A stretch of 64,000 bases of DNA from Carboxylicivirga marina (GTDB lineage Bacteria > Bacteroidota > Bacteroidia > Bacteroidales > Marinilabiliaceae): contig NZ_JAENRR010000019.1 of assembly GCF_016612505.1 (NCBI RefSeq), positions 1-64,000 of the forward strand. Direction: 5' to 3'. Shown piece by piece: positions 1-7,707 of the stretch (positions are counted from its first letter, which is position 1; every line of letters starts with the position of its first letter). A program made the position numbers and the translations under genes. Below the pieces are notes generated by a model. The model was not told the DNA's origin, ran no database searches, and worked only from the letters and a program-made list of their open reading frames with translations.

Positions 1-383
1 CACTTAGCATTCCCTGCAAACCCTTGTTAACTAAGAAATCCATGAGATAGGCATCTGTATTATGGGGTAACTCCAATTATTATAGTAGTTGAAGTTGTAC
101 TCATCCTTTTATAACTTTATCAGATTTTAAAAACAGCATTGATAGATAGTAAGTTTGTTCATTATGCAATTTTAAAGGAGTGAGGTGTGGGTTGAAAACA
201 TGACAAATTACACTTGCTTACAATTTTCGACTATTTTGAGCATCTTGTTTTGGTGATATATGTCATGAAGTGCTAAAAAACATATTTACACATTTCTTAA
301 GGTGCAGGATATGAGTGTTATGTGGATGTGGCAAAATTATTGAATTTTCCTTACGATTTATAATGAGGTTTTAGAAAATTATA
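1..383. other. gene-free leader region
   Basis: No supported gene or RNA is seen here. The stretch is AT-rich with stops in all frames, as expected for an intergenic region upstream of the first glutamate dehydrogenase gene. A minus-strand frame is open from position 76 to the left edge (first ATG at 43), but too few codons are visible to call a gene. Confidence 0.5.
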
Positions 384-391
384 TACTTTTG
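384..391 (+). promoter_or_regulatory. probable -7 promoter box for gdhA (first copy)
   Basis: TACTTTTG matches the Bacteroidota -7 consensus TAnnTTTG and lies 49 bases before the ATG at 441. No clean TTTG -33 element is seen at the expected spacing, so this is a partial match. Confidence 0.45.
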
Positions 392-440
392 AAACCATAA
401 TAAACAATTAATAGATCCAACATTTAATACCTTTTATAAT

Positions 441-1781
441 ATGGAAGCTAAGATGAAGGAATTCATGGACAGCGTTAGAGTTAAGAACCCTGGCGAAGAC
501 GAATTTTTGCAAGCAGTGCAAGAAGTAGTAGAAACAGTTTGGGATTTCTATCAGGAGAACCCTCACTATAAAAAAGCTAAGATACTGGAACGTATGACTG
601 AACCTGAAAGGGTAATTATGTTCCGTGTGCCTTGGGTTGATGATAGTGGCGAGGTTCAGGTAAACCGTGGTTTCCGCGTTGAGTTTAACTCAGCTATCGG
701 ACCTTATAAAGGCGGTTTGCGTTTCCACCCTAGTGTAACACTAAGTGGTCTTAAGTTTTTAGGATTTGAGCAGACATTTAAAAACAGCTTAACAACCCTT
801 CCGATGGGTGGTGGTAAAGGTGGTTCTGACTTCAATCCAAAAGGAAAATCAGATAACGAAATTATGCGTTTCTGTCAAGCTTTCATGAGCGAGTTATTCC
901 GCCATATTGGACCTAATACTGATGTGCCTGCTGGTGATATTGGTGTTGGTGGCCGCGAAATTGGATACCTGTTCGGTCAGTATAAGAAACTTCGTAACGA
1001 GTTTACAGGTGTATTAACTGGTAAGGGTGCTGAATTTGGTGGTTCATTAATTCGCCCTGAGGCAACTGGTTTTGGTACTATCTATTTCGTACGTGAAATG
1101 TTAGCTACTAAAGGCGAAACAATGGATGGCAAGACTGTATCAGTTTCAGGTTTCGGTAACGTAGCATGGGGAGCTGCTTTAAAAGCTGTTGAGTACGGTG
1201 CTAAAGTGGTAACTATCTCTGGTCCTGATGGGTATATTTACGATCCGGAAGGCATTTCAGGTGATAAGATTGATTACATGTTAGAGTTACGTGCTTCTAA
1301 CCAGGATATCGTTTCACCATATGCTGAGCGTTATCCGGAAGCTACATTCTACGCAGGTAAAAAACCTTGGGAGCAGAAAGTAGATATTGCTATTCCTTGT
1401 GCCATTCAAAATGAGTTGAATGAGGAAGATGCAAAAACTTTGATTGCAAGTGGTTGTCAGGTGATTGCTGAAGCATCTAATATGGGATGTACGGCTGAAG
1501 CGGCCTATTTAGCAACTGATAAAATTGCCTTTGCACCAGGTAAAGCAGTTAATGCTGGTGGTGTAGCTGTATCAGGTTTAGAAATGACTCAAAACAGCAT
1601 GCGTTTAAACTGGACTGAAAAAGAAGTAGACGATCGTCTGGATCAAATCATGACCAGCATTCACAATGCATGTGTTAAATATGGAACTGAGCCAAACGGC
1701 AAAGTAAATTACATCAAAGGAGCTAATATTGGCGGTTTCGTGAAAGTGGCCGATGCAATGATTGCTCAAGGTGTTGTTTAA
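441..1781 (+). CDS. gdhA: NADP-type glutamate dehydrogenase (first copy)
   Basis: This 446-residue cytoplasmic enzyme should interconvert 2-oxoglutarate plus ammonium and glutamate, with NADPH expected from the hexameric small-subunit family (about 450 residues). The substrate domain shows GPYKGGLRFHP at about 87-97, the catalytic lysine in PMGGGKGG (K126) and the catalytic aspartate in PAGDIGVGG (D166). The dinucleotide fold has GFGNVA at 237-242. The ATG at 441 gives the usual N-terminus. The gene is followed by a strong terminator and looks monocistronic. It is one of three GDH paralogues in the window. Its cofactor loop (SGPDGYI) differs from the SDSSGYI loop of the copy at 7708-9060, so cofactor preference may differ between the two; that is inference. 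Confidence 0.95.
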   Translation: MEAKMKEFMDSVRVKNPGEDEFLQAVQEVVETVWDFYQENPHYKKAKILERMTEPERVIMFRVPWVDDSGEVQVNRGFRVEFNSAIGPYKGGLRFHPSVTLSGLKFLGFEQTFKNSLTTLPMGGGKGGSDFNPKGKSDNEIMRFCQAFMSELFRHIGPNTDVPAGDIGVGGREIGYLFGQYKKLRNEFTGVLTGKGAEFGGSLIRPEATGFGTIYFVREMLATKGETMDGKTVSVSGFGNVAWGAALKAVEYGAKVVTISGPDGYIYDPEGISGDKIDYMLELRASNQDIVSPYAERYPEATFYAGKKPWEQKVDIAIPCAIQNELNEEDAKTLIASGCQVIAEASNMGCTAEAAYLATDKIAFAPGKAVNAGGVAVSGLEMTQNSMRLNWTEKEVDDRLDQIMTSIHNACVKYGTEPNGKVNYIKGANIGGFVKVADAMIAQGVV

Positions 1782-1803
1782 ATTTTTCTGGATGCAACAA
1801 TAT

Positions 1804-1833
1804 AGGCCGTCTCCTCCCCGAGACGGCCTTCTT
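1804..1833 (+). terminator. Rho-independent terminator after gdhA
   Basis: A perfect 10-bp stem (AGGCCGTCTC paired with GAGACGGCCT) closes a 6-base loop and is followed by a short T-rich run. It lies 23 bases after the gdhA stop. Confidence 0.8.
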
Positions 1834-1892
1834 GTAACTGGTGGTGTGGAAGAAATCATACTTTTTGCTGCCCGAAAATCCATAAACATTGG

Positions 1893-1900
1893 TATTTTTG
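1893..1900 (+). promoter_or_regulatory. probable -7 promoter box for tatD-ansA
   Basis: TATTTTTG fits TAnnTTTG and lies 21 bases before the GTG start at 1922. The nearest upstream TTTG (1864-1867) is spaced 25 bases away, longer than ideal. Confidence 0.45.
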
Positions 1901-1921
1901 GGCTCATAAAATTGATAAGAA

Positions 1922-2686
1922 GTGATAGATACGCATTCGCACATATATTTGTCTGATTTTGACGAGGATAGGAGTGAAGTAATTAATCGGGCAAAAGCTG
2001 TAGGGCTTGAGAAGATTTTATTACCCAATGTTGATGAGGAAACATTTGATGCTATGCATCAATTGGAAGAACAGAATGACGGGTTTTGTTATGCTATGAT
2101 GGGCATTCATCCAACTTCGATCAAGTCAAACTATCAGGAATTATTAGCTCAGGCAAAGCAACATATTAATGAACGACCGTATATAGCAATCGGCGAAATT
2201 GGTATCGATTTATATTGGGACAAAACTTTTCGTGCTGAGCAAATGAAAGCATTTGAGGAGCAAATACTATGGGCAAAAGAACTGAATTTGCCTATCGTTA
2301 TTCATTGTAGAGATGCTTTTCCGGAAGTTTTTGAAGTATTGGAAAAGCAGCTGGATGATAAGTTGATGGGGGTATTTCATAGTTTTACCGGTGATGAAGA
2401 ACAGGCTAAACGTATTTTAAGTTACAATGCCTTTATGATAGGGATTAACGGTGTGGTTACTTTTAAGAATACACACCTTCGTGAAGTAGTAAAGGAAATA
2501 CCACTAAACAAACTAGTGCTTGAGACAGACGCGCCTTATCTGGCTCCGGTGCCCAAACGGGGAAGACGTAATGAGCCTGCTTACATCGAAAGAGTCGCTG
2601 AAACAATTGCTATGGTTCACAATGTTGGTATTGATGAGGTAAAACAGCAAACAACTATTAATGCTAAAAGCTTATTTGCTTTGTAA
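1922..2686 (+). CDS. tatD: TatD family metal-dependent hydrolase/DNase
   Basis: A 254-residue TatD-type TIM-barrel hydrolase. The metal-binding pattern of the family is complete: DTHSH at 3-7 (H5, H7), the glutamate in GEIGID (E92), H128 in IHCRD, H153 in VFHSF and D203 in ETDAPY. Family members are Mg-dependent 3'-5' exonucleases or deoxyribonucleases acting in the cytoplasm. The start is GTG, because MIDTHSH is the canonical N-terminus and no upstream ATG fits. It is separated from gdhA by a terminator and is followed 6 bases later by the asparaginase gene, so the two are probably co-transcribed. The physiological substrate cannot be told from sequence. Confidence 0.92.
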   Translation: MIDTHSHIYLSDFDEDRSEVINRAKAVGLEKILLPNVDEETFDAMHQLEEQNDGFCYAMMGIHPTSIKSNYQELLAQAKQHINERPYIAIGEIGIDLYWDKTFRAEQMKAFEEQILWAKELNLPIVIHCRDAFPEVFEVLEKQLDDKLMGVFHSFTGDEEQAKRILSYNAFMIGINGVVTFKNTHLREVVKEIPLNKLVLETDAPYLAPVPKRGRRNEPAYIERVAETIAMVHNVGIDEVKQQTTINAKSLFAL

Positions 2687-2692
2687 ACATAG

Positions 2693-3727
2693 ATGAGGAT
2701 GGAAGAAAGAAAGATATTGATTATATATACTGGAGGTACTATTGGTATGGTTATCGATCCCGAAACCAATTCATTGGTGCCATTTGATTTTGAAAGTATT
2801 TCCAAGCAAGTGCCTGAATTGCGTCGATTTGACTTTCAGGTAAAGAGTATCTCTTTTGAACCCCTTATTGACTCATCCGATATGCATCCAGATATTTGGG
2901 TGAAGTTGGTTGGCATTATCGAAGAAAACTACTCTGCATATGATGGATTCGTCATTCTGCATGGTACCGATACTATGGCGTACACAGCGAGTGCATTAAG
3001 CTTTATGTTGCAGAATCTCAGAAAGCCGGTAGTACTTACAGGAAGTCAATTGCCATTGGGTACTATTCGAACAGACGGGAAAGAAAACTTGATTACGGCT
3101 CTTGAAATTGCCGCTGCTCAAAAGAATCGACAGGCTTTAGTGCCGGAGGTTTGTATTTACTTTAAAGATAAACTGTTTAGGGGTAATCGTACAACCAAAT
3201 ACAATGCAGAGCATTTTCACGCTTTTCGCGCAGATAACTACCCGCCACTTGCTGAAGCTGGAATACATTTAAAGTATAACTATCCCTATATTCGATACAC
3301 GACATTAAACGGTACTTTTAGAGTGGCCAAAAAGATGGATACCAATGTGGCACTTTTACGTATTTTCCCTGGTATTAATAAAGACGTTGTGAAGGCAGTA
3401 CTAAATGCCCCTAATATAAAAGCAGTAGTTCTTGAAACCTACGGTTCAGGTAATGCACCTACCAAACAGTGGTTCTTAGATGCTATAAAAGAAGCACTTG
3501 ATCGTGACTTAATTATCCTTAATGTTACTCAGTGTCTGGCCGGTAGCGTTGAAATGTGGCGATACGAAACCGGGGTGCACCTGTTGGAGCTGGGAGTTGT
3601 TGGAGGTTATGATATGACCACCGAAGCGGCCGTAACAAAGCTGATGTACCTTTTGGCTAATTGTTCTTCAGCCGATGAGGTAAAGAAGGCTTTGAATAAA
3701 TCGCTACAGGGGGAGATTCACGTATAG
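2693..3727 (+). CDS. ansA: L-asparaginase, type I (cytoplasmic)
   Basis: A 344-residue asparaginase that hydrolyses L-asparagine to aspartate and ammonia. The first nucleophile motif is TGGTIGM (T13, T16), the second is HGTDTM (T92, D93), and the lysine of the triad is K169 in RGNRTTK. No signal peptide is present, and length and motif spacing fit the cytoplasmic type I enzyme. A second ATG lies two codons downstream and could also be used. The gene follows tatD by 6 bases. The ammonia produced could feed the glutamate dehydrogenases nearby; that metabolic link is inference. Confidence 0.92.
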   Translation: MRMEERKILIIYTGGTIGMVIDPETNSLVPFDFESISKQVPELRRFDFQVKSISFEPLIDSSDMHPDIWVKLVGIIEENYSAYDGFVILHGTDTMAYTASALSFMLQNLRKPVVLTGSQLPLGTIRTDGKENLITALEIAAAQKNRQALVPEVCIYFKDKLFRGNRTTKYNAEHFHAFRADNYPPLAEAGIHLKYNYPYIRYTTLNGTFRVAKKMDTNVALLRIFPGINKDVVKAVLNAPNIKAVVLETYGSGNAPTKQWFLDAIKEALDRDLIILNVTQCLAGSVEMWRYETGVHLLELGVVGGYDMTTEAAVTKLMYLLANCSSADEVKKALNKSLQGEIHV

Positions 3728-3893
3728 AAATAGGGACGTCGTACTTTTATCACACTAAGTAATCTTTTAATGTTTATTATTAATATTTAGAAGATTACAA
3801 ATGTTTTATGTGTTATTTTTACAGTTCTTTTTGTGATATTATTAATGGAAGTAGTTCAATGTGTTCGCAATAATGAAAATTAACAGTTCAAAG

Positions 3894-3922
3894 TTTGTAA
3901 TTGACTTTTTTTTTGTAATTTG
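3894..3922 (+). promoter_or_regulatory. probable promoter of the exbB-exbD operon
   Basis: TTTG at 3894-3897 is followed after 18 bases by TAATTTGC at 3916-3923. The -7 element is one base shorter than TAnnTTTG but otherwise fits. The leader to the ATG at 4048 is long (about 120 bases). The rest of the interval after the asparaginase gene holds no gene. Confidence 0.5.
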
Positions 3923-4047
3923 CAACCCTGAAAAATTAAAGGGTTTGAACCTTTTTTGATACTTGATATTAAGGAAAGAAAAGGGGACAACATTAAACTA
4001 TTTTGAGTATTAACAATACTAATACAAATCAAAATTTTTAGCAGACT

Positions 4048-4860
4048 ATGAAAAAGCTATTTGCGTTTTTAGCAGTAATTGGAATGCTGAGCACAGGTGC
4101 CAATGCCGTTTATGCTCAGGAAGAAGAAAATGTAGCTGGCGAAGCTACAGAACAGGTGGCTGAAGAAACAGCACCAAGTGAAGAACCTGCAATGGTTGTT
4201 GAGGAAGAAATGGCCGAAGCACCAAAAGGTATTCACAAACAAATCAAAGCGAAATTTATCGAAGGTGGAGCCATCTTTATGAGTTTTGTATTGTTATGTC
4301 TAATCTTCGGTTTAGCATTAGCAATTGAAAGAATTATTTACTTGAACCTTGCTTCGACTAACACGAAGAAGTTGCTTCAGAACATCGAGAACGCGTTGAA
4401 CGACGGTGGTGTAGAAGCTGCTAAAGAAGTTTGTCGTAACACAAGAGGTCCTGTAGCTTCTATTTTCTACCAAGGTCTTGATCGATTCGATGAAGGTGTT
4501 GAAGTAGTTGAGAAGTCAGTTATCTCATACGGTTCAGTTCAAATGGGTCTTTTAGAAAAAGGTTTAACTTGGATTTCATTGTTTATCTCGCTTGCTCCTA
4601 TGCTTGGTTTCATGGGTACTGTAATTGGTATGATTGAAGCATTTGACAACATTCAGGCAATGGGTACTATTTCTGCAACAGCTGTAGCAGGTGGTATTAA
4701 GGTGGCGTTGATTACCACTGTATCTGGTTTGATCGTAGCTATCATCCTTCAGGTATTCTACAACTACATCGTATCTAAAATCGATGGTATTGTAAATACA
4801 ATGGAAGATGCTTCTATCTCTCTACTAGATATCTTGGTAAAATATAACATGAAAAAATAA
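4048..4860 (+). CDS. exbB: MotA/TolQ/ExbB proton-channel family protein with acidic N-terminal extension
   Basis: A 270-residue inner-membrane channel subunit of the ExbB/TolQ/MotA family, which converts proton flow into force for TonB- or Tol-type envelope work. A signal-like segment (1-23) is followed by an acidic Glu/Ala-rich stretch at about 25-58. Membrane helices are predicted at about 73-95, 172-195 and 216-238. The hallmark loop APMLGFMGTVIGM at 183-195 carries the conserved pore threonine. It is the first gene of a four-gene operon with a small membrane protein and two ExbD-like genes, the usual Bacteroidota arrangement. Whether it energises TonB or another machine is not clear from sequence. 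Confidence 0.9.
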   Translation: MKKLFAFLAVIGMLSTGANAVYAQEEENVAGEATEQVAEETAPSEEPAMVVEEEMAEAPKGIHKQIKAKFIEGGAIFMSFVLLCLIFGLALAIERIIYLNLASTNTKKLLQNIENALNDGGVEAAKEVCRNTRGPVASIFYQGLDRFDEGVEVVEKSVISYGSVQMGLLEKGLTWISLFISLAPMLGFMGTVIGMIEAFDNIQAMGTISATAVAGGIKVALITTVSGLIVAIILQVFYNYIVSKIDGIVNTMEDASISLLDILVKYNMKK

Positions 4861-4868
4861 TTGTCATT

Positions 4869-5315
4869 ATGACTAAGCTTTCAAAAATTTTAAATATTGT
4901 ATTATACCTGTTGCTAGCAGTAACCTTGGTATTTGCCGGAATGTTCTTTTTCGGTGGAGATGTACCAGGTGAGACTTACAAAACACCAGTTTTTACAGAG
5001 TCATTCTTGGACTGGGCTAAGTTGTTAATTTACATTGCAGCAGGTGTATCACTATTATTTGAAGTATTTCACCTTGTTGTTAACCCAAAGAATGCAATGC
5101 GTTCAATTATTTCAATGGGTATACTAGGGGTGATTGTATTAGTGGCTTATGCAATGTCAGATGATACACCACTTCAATTAATAGGATATAATGGTCCTGA
5201 TAATGTTCCTAGTATGTTAAACCTAGCTGGTACCATGTTATATGGAACTTATCTTCTGTTTGGAATAGTAATTTCTGCTATTCTTTATGCAGAGTTATCA
5301 CGTCTGTTTAAATAA
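4869..5315 (+). CDS. small four-helix membrane protein of the exbB-exbD operon
   Basis: A 148-residue protein with about four hydrophobic segments (near 8-28, 48-67, 75-95 and 120-145) and short loops. No catalytic motif is visible and no named family is recognised with confidence. It lies 8 bases after exbB and 45 bases before the first exbD. That fixed position between channel and ExbD subunits suggests an accessory part of the same complex. This rests on neighbours, not on sequence motifs. Confidence 0.75.
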   Translation: MTKLSKILNIVLYLLLAVTLVFAGMFFFGGDVPGETYKTPVFTESFLDWAKLLIYIAAGVSLLFEVFHLVVNPKNAMRSIISMGILGVIVLVAYAMSDDTPLQLIGYNGPDNVPSMLNLAGTMLYGTYLLFGIVISAILYAELSRLFK

Positions 5316-5360
5316 TGGCCCGGCTCCTGCATTGTTAGGAGCCAATAAATTTAATTATCT

Positions 5361-5936
5361 ATGGGTAAAAGAGAAGTACAAGAAGTTAATGCAGGGTCAA
5401 TGGCAGATATTGCTTTCTTGTTACTTATCTTCTTCTTGGTAACCACTACCATGGATACTGATACTGGTTTAGCAACACTTCTTCCACCTCCGGTAGAAGA
5501 AGAACCTGAAGATACACCGCCTGTTAAAGAGCGTAACGTATTTACAGTGCTAATTAATAGTCAGAATCAGTTGTTGGTTGAAGGTAAACCGATGGAGATA
5601 AGGGACCTAACAGAAGCAGTGAAAGAATTTATCGTTAATCCAATGGACGACGAGAACTTACCTGAAAAGAATGTCAGGGAAGTAGAATTCTTTGGTACTG
5701 TGGAAATTGGAAAGGGCATCATATCGCTTCAAAACGACCGTGATACAGAATATCAGACTTACTTAATGGTTCAGAACGAGATGTCGAGAGCTATTAATGA
5801 ACTGAGAGAGGATTTGTCCAAAAGGAAATTTGGTAAGTCTTATGATGAGTTAGAAAAGGAAGAGCAAAAAGCTGTTCGTACAATCTATCCACGTAAGATT
5901 TCTGAGGCAGAACCTAAAAATATAGGAGGAAACTAG
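5361..5936 (+). CDS. exbD: ExbD/TolR family biopolymer transport protein (first)
   Basis: A 191-residue ExbD/TolR-type protein with one membrane helix at about 14-32. The aspartate D16 in SMADIAFLLLIFFL fits the proton-relay residue of the family. The periplasmic part is longer than in classical ExbD (about 140 residues) and contains a charged segment (about 130-180). It ends one base before the next ExbD gene begins, so the two are tightly coupled. It should pair with the ExbB encoded upstream. Confidence 0.9.
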   Translation: MGKREVQEVNAGSMADIAFLLLIFFLVTTTMDTDTGLATLLPPPVEEEPEDTPPVKERNVFTVLINSQNQLLVEGKPMEIRDLTEAVKEFIVNPMDDENLPEKNVREVEFFGTVEIGKGIISLQNDRDTEYQTYLMVQNEMSRAINELREDLSKRKFGKSYDELEKEEQKAVRTIYPRKISEAEPKNIGGN

Positions 5937-5937
5937 C

Positions 5938-6411
5938 ATGGCAAAGTTCAGAAAAAAGAAGAGCGGAGGCCAACAAGCTATTAACACGGCCTCATTACCA
6001 GATATCGTTTTTATGTTGCTTTTCTTCTTTATGGTATCTACTACTATGAAGGAGGTTGACTTAAACGTTATTGTTAAGCCAGCACAAGCAACTGAATTGG
6101 TAAAGCTTGAGAAAAAAGAGTTGGTGACATTTATTTATGTAGGTGTTCCGGCTAAAAAGTATCAATCTTTATACGGTAGCGAACCACGAATTCAGTTAAA
6201 CGATCAGTTTTCAACGGTTGCCGATATTCAAAGTTACATTGCACAATCGCGTGATAACATGAGTGAAGCAAACCAGTCAAAAATGATTGTTTCAATCAAA
6301 GCTGATAAAGAATGCCCAATGGGTATCATTACTGATATCAAGCAGGCATTACGTAAGGCTGCAGCTCTGAAGCTTAATTATTCAGCTGCTGAAATGGTTG
6401 CAGACAGATAA
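5938..6411 (+). CDS. exbD: ExbD/TolR family biopolymer transport protein (second)
   Basis: A 157-residue ExbD/TolR paralogue. A basic N-terminus (KFRKKKSGG) precedes one membrane helix at about 20-36 containing D22 in LPDIVFMLLFFFMV. The periplasmic domain follows. It starts 1 base after the previous exbD stop and is preceded by AGGAGG, a strong ribosome-binding site for this phylum. It is the last gene of the operon and is followed by a terminator. Two different ExbDs per ExbB suggest a heteromeric stator. Confidence 0.9.
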   Translation: MAKFRKKKSGGQQAINTASLPDIVFMLLFFFMVSTTMKEVDLNVIVKPAQATELVKLEKKELVTFIYVGVPAKKYQSLYGSEPRIQLNDQFSTVADIQSYIAQSRDNMSEANQSKMIVSIKADKECPMGIITDIKQALRKAAALKLNYSAAEMVADR

Positions 6412-6433
6412 TTCATTTGAATTGAAATATAAG

Positions 6434-6467
6434 AAAAAGGGAAGTCGAAAGGCTTCCCTTTTTTTTT
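6434..6467 (+). terminator. Rho-independent terminator of the exbB-exbD operon
   Basis: GGGAAG and CTTCCC form a stem extended by A/T pairs, followed by a run of eight T. It lies 23 bases after the last exbD stop. Confidence 0.85.
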
Positions 6468-6588
6468 GTTTGGCATAAACGGTATGCTCTGTTTGCTCTG
6501 TAACTCATGTCAACTTCGATAGTTTGCCAAGTTCTGTTCGATGGTTTATTGAACCTCCTTAGTTCCTCCTTCGTACAATGTTCGGCAT

Positions 6589-6638
6589 AACCTCGCTCCC
6601 AGCGAGGTTGATGCGTACCAGATACGACCATGGTATCT
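6589..6638. repeat. pair of intergenic hairpins
   Basis: A perfect 9-bp inverted repeat with a 3-base loop (AACCTCGCT at 6589-6597, AGCGAGGTT at 6601-6609) is followed by a second one (AGATAC at 6620-6625, GTATCT at 6633-6638). No T-run follows, so this is not a plain terminator. It resembles dispersed palindromic (REP-like) elements, but copy number cannot be seen in this window. Confidence 0.5.
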
Positions 6639-6675
6639 AACAGGGGCGATTAATAAACGAATAAAAACTAATTCA

Positions 6676-7203
6676 TTAGCGAGTACTTGATTTTGAATAT
6701 TTTTCTTCCCAATAGGGTTTAAATCGCTCAATAATAAAGTGCTTCCAAACATTTTCTATTACTTCGGGCCATTCTTCTTTGAATTCGCCGGCACCATGTA
6801 CTTCTACTTTTAAATGTGTTGAATCATTGACTGTGGATAGGTGGTAAGTTGTGACCAAAGTAAGGGCATGACCCGCTAACCCCAATGGTCCTTCCATCCG
6901 AAGAAGTTTACCCCTGTGGGCTCCTGTTACCACAGCGTGACGAACGCCGTCACCCGATTCATCGAAAATCTCATAAAACCCACCACCAGGTTTGGCCTCA
7001 ATGTATAATTGATGCGGTTGACCCGAAAATGTATGATCCCACCAGGGGCTGATATCACCAGTCAGCTTATCGTAAACAAGTTCTGGTTTTCCGGGTAGTG
7101 TTGTTTCAATGGAAAATGAGAAGGATTGACTATGACTGTGTTGTATTAATTAGTTTTGACAAGAAAGAATCGCCAGGAAAGAAATTAGAATCAAATATTT
7201 CAT
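6676..7203 (-). pseudogene. lipoprotein-type SRPBCC-like protein gene broken by an in-frame stop
   Basis: Read on the minus strand, the frame starts at ATG 7203 with a lipoprotein signal ending in the lipobox ILSC (C15). It then meets a TAA at codon 18 (7152-7150) and continues open to 6676. The downstream part (about 158 codons) resembles a START/SRPBCC ligand-binding or AHSA1-like domain, with SPWWDHTF, EAKPGGGFYEIF and a C-terminal helix containing WPEVIENVWKHF. The frame is intact apart from this single stop, so it is either a recent nonsense mutation or a sequencing error. No ATG lies between the stop and the domain, so a shorter functional start is unlikely. The family call is by eye. 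Confidence 0.65.
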
Positions 7204-7333
7204 AGACTACATTTTAAAATAACGAGAGTTAGATGTGAAAAATTAGTCTAATTGGCTGAATGTCAATTTTAAGACACTCTAATACAACGCATTAGGCAAT
7301 AATACATCTTACAATCCTTCGCCTTGAAGAGGC

Positions 7334-7428
7334 AGTTTAAAATTAAACTGGGCTTACAGCCCGTTCTATACATCAAATAGCTTAACCAATGCGTTGCATT
7401 GGGCTTTTATATACTGCACTTTCAGTGC
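7334..7428. repeat. cluster of four palindromes (REP-like)
   Basis: Four short perfect inverted repeats occur in 95 bases. They are AGTTTAA/TTAAACT (7334-7349), GGGCT/AGCCC (7350-7362), CCAATGC/GCATTGG (7386-7402) and GCACT/AGTGC (7416-7428). Three have 3-base loops and the first has a 2-base loop. No coding potential is seen. The form fits a mobile palindromic element of the REP type known in Bacteroidota, but no partner transposase is in the window. Confidence 0.5.
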
Positions 7429-7460
7429 GACAATTAAATCGAACTCCGGTTAAAATATAT

Positions 7461-7493
7461 AAAACGCCCGATAAACCAGTTTGTTTATCGGGC
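7461..7493 (-). terminator. terminator for the second gdhA (minus strand)
   Basis: A perfect 11-bp stem (GCCCGATAAAC at 7466-7476 with GTTTATCGGGC at 7483-7493) is followed on the minus strand by a short T run. It lies about 215 bases after the gdhA stop, which places the minisatellite inside the transcript's 3' end. Confidence 0.6.
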
Positions 7494-7535
7494 ATTGTTA
7501 TTCATTATTTTACCCAGGATTCGAAGTGACAAATT

Positions 7536-7703
7536 AAGGAGTTAATATTCCCTTTTAAGGAGTACTTCTCCTCATCTAAGGCACCAATTTCCCTAGTTAA
7601 GGAGTGCTTCGTCCCATTTAAGGAGCTGATTTTCCCAACCAAGGAGTGCATCATCCCGTTTAAGGGGTGGATTTTCCTGGCCAAGGAATGGACTTACCCT
7701 GTT
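7536..7703. repeat. minisatellite, 8 units of exactly 21 bp
   Basis: The motif AAGG recurs at 7536, 7557, 7578, 7599, 7620, 7641, 7662 and 7683, an exact 21-base period. Two unit types partly alternate: AAGGAGTGCTTCGTCCC-like and AAGGAGCTGATTTTCCC-like. The period is a multiple of three, and several frames stay open across the array. On the minus strand a 49-codon frame (7654 to 7505, ATG start) carries leucine at every seventh position. No ribosome-binding site precedes it, so it is recorded as a repeat and not as a gene. Confidence 0.85.
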
Positions 7704-7707
7704 ATAT

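Noticed and set aside
1-76. Minus-strand frame open to the left edge, with an ATG at 43 and a TTG at 76
   Set aside because: Only 14 to 25 codons are visible and no ribosome-binding site precedes either start, so a gene cannot be supported.
6413-6752. Two short minus-strand frames after exbD
   Set aside because: They overlap a terminator and the hairpin repeats and show no protein motif.
7505-7654. 49-codon minus-strand frame with heptad leucines
   Set aside because: It lies in an exact 21-bp repeat, where frames are open by periodicity; no ribosome-binding site is seen. Reported as a repeat finding instead.
7536-7703. CRISPR-like array
   Set aside because: Units are directly adjacent with no unique spacers, and no cas gene is present.
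7536-7703. Terminal repeats of an IS21-type insertion sequence
   Set aside because: Spacing is similar, but no transposase gene, target duplication or matching opposite end is present.
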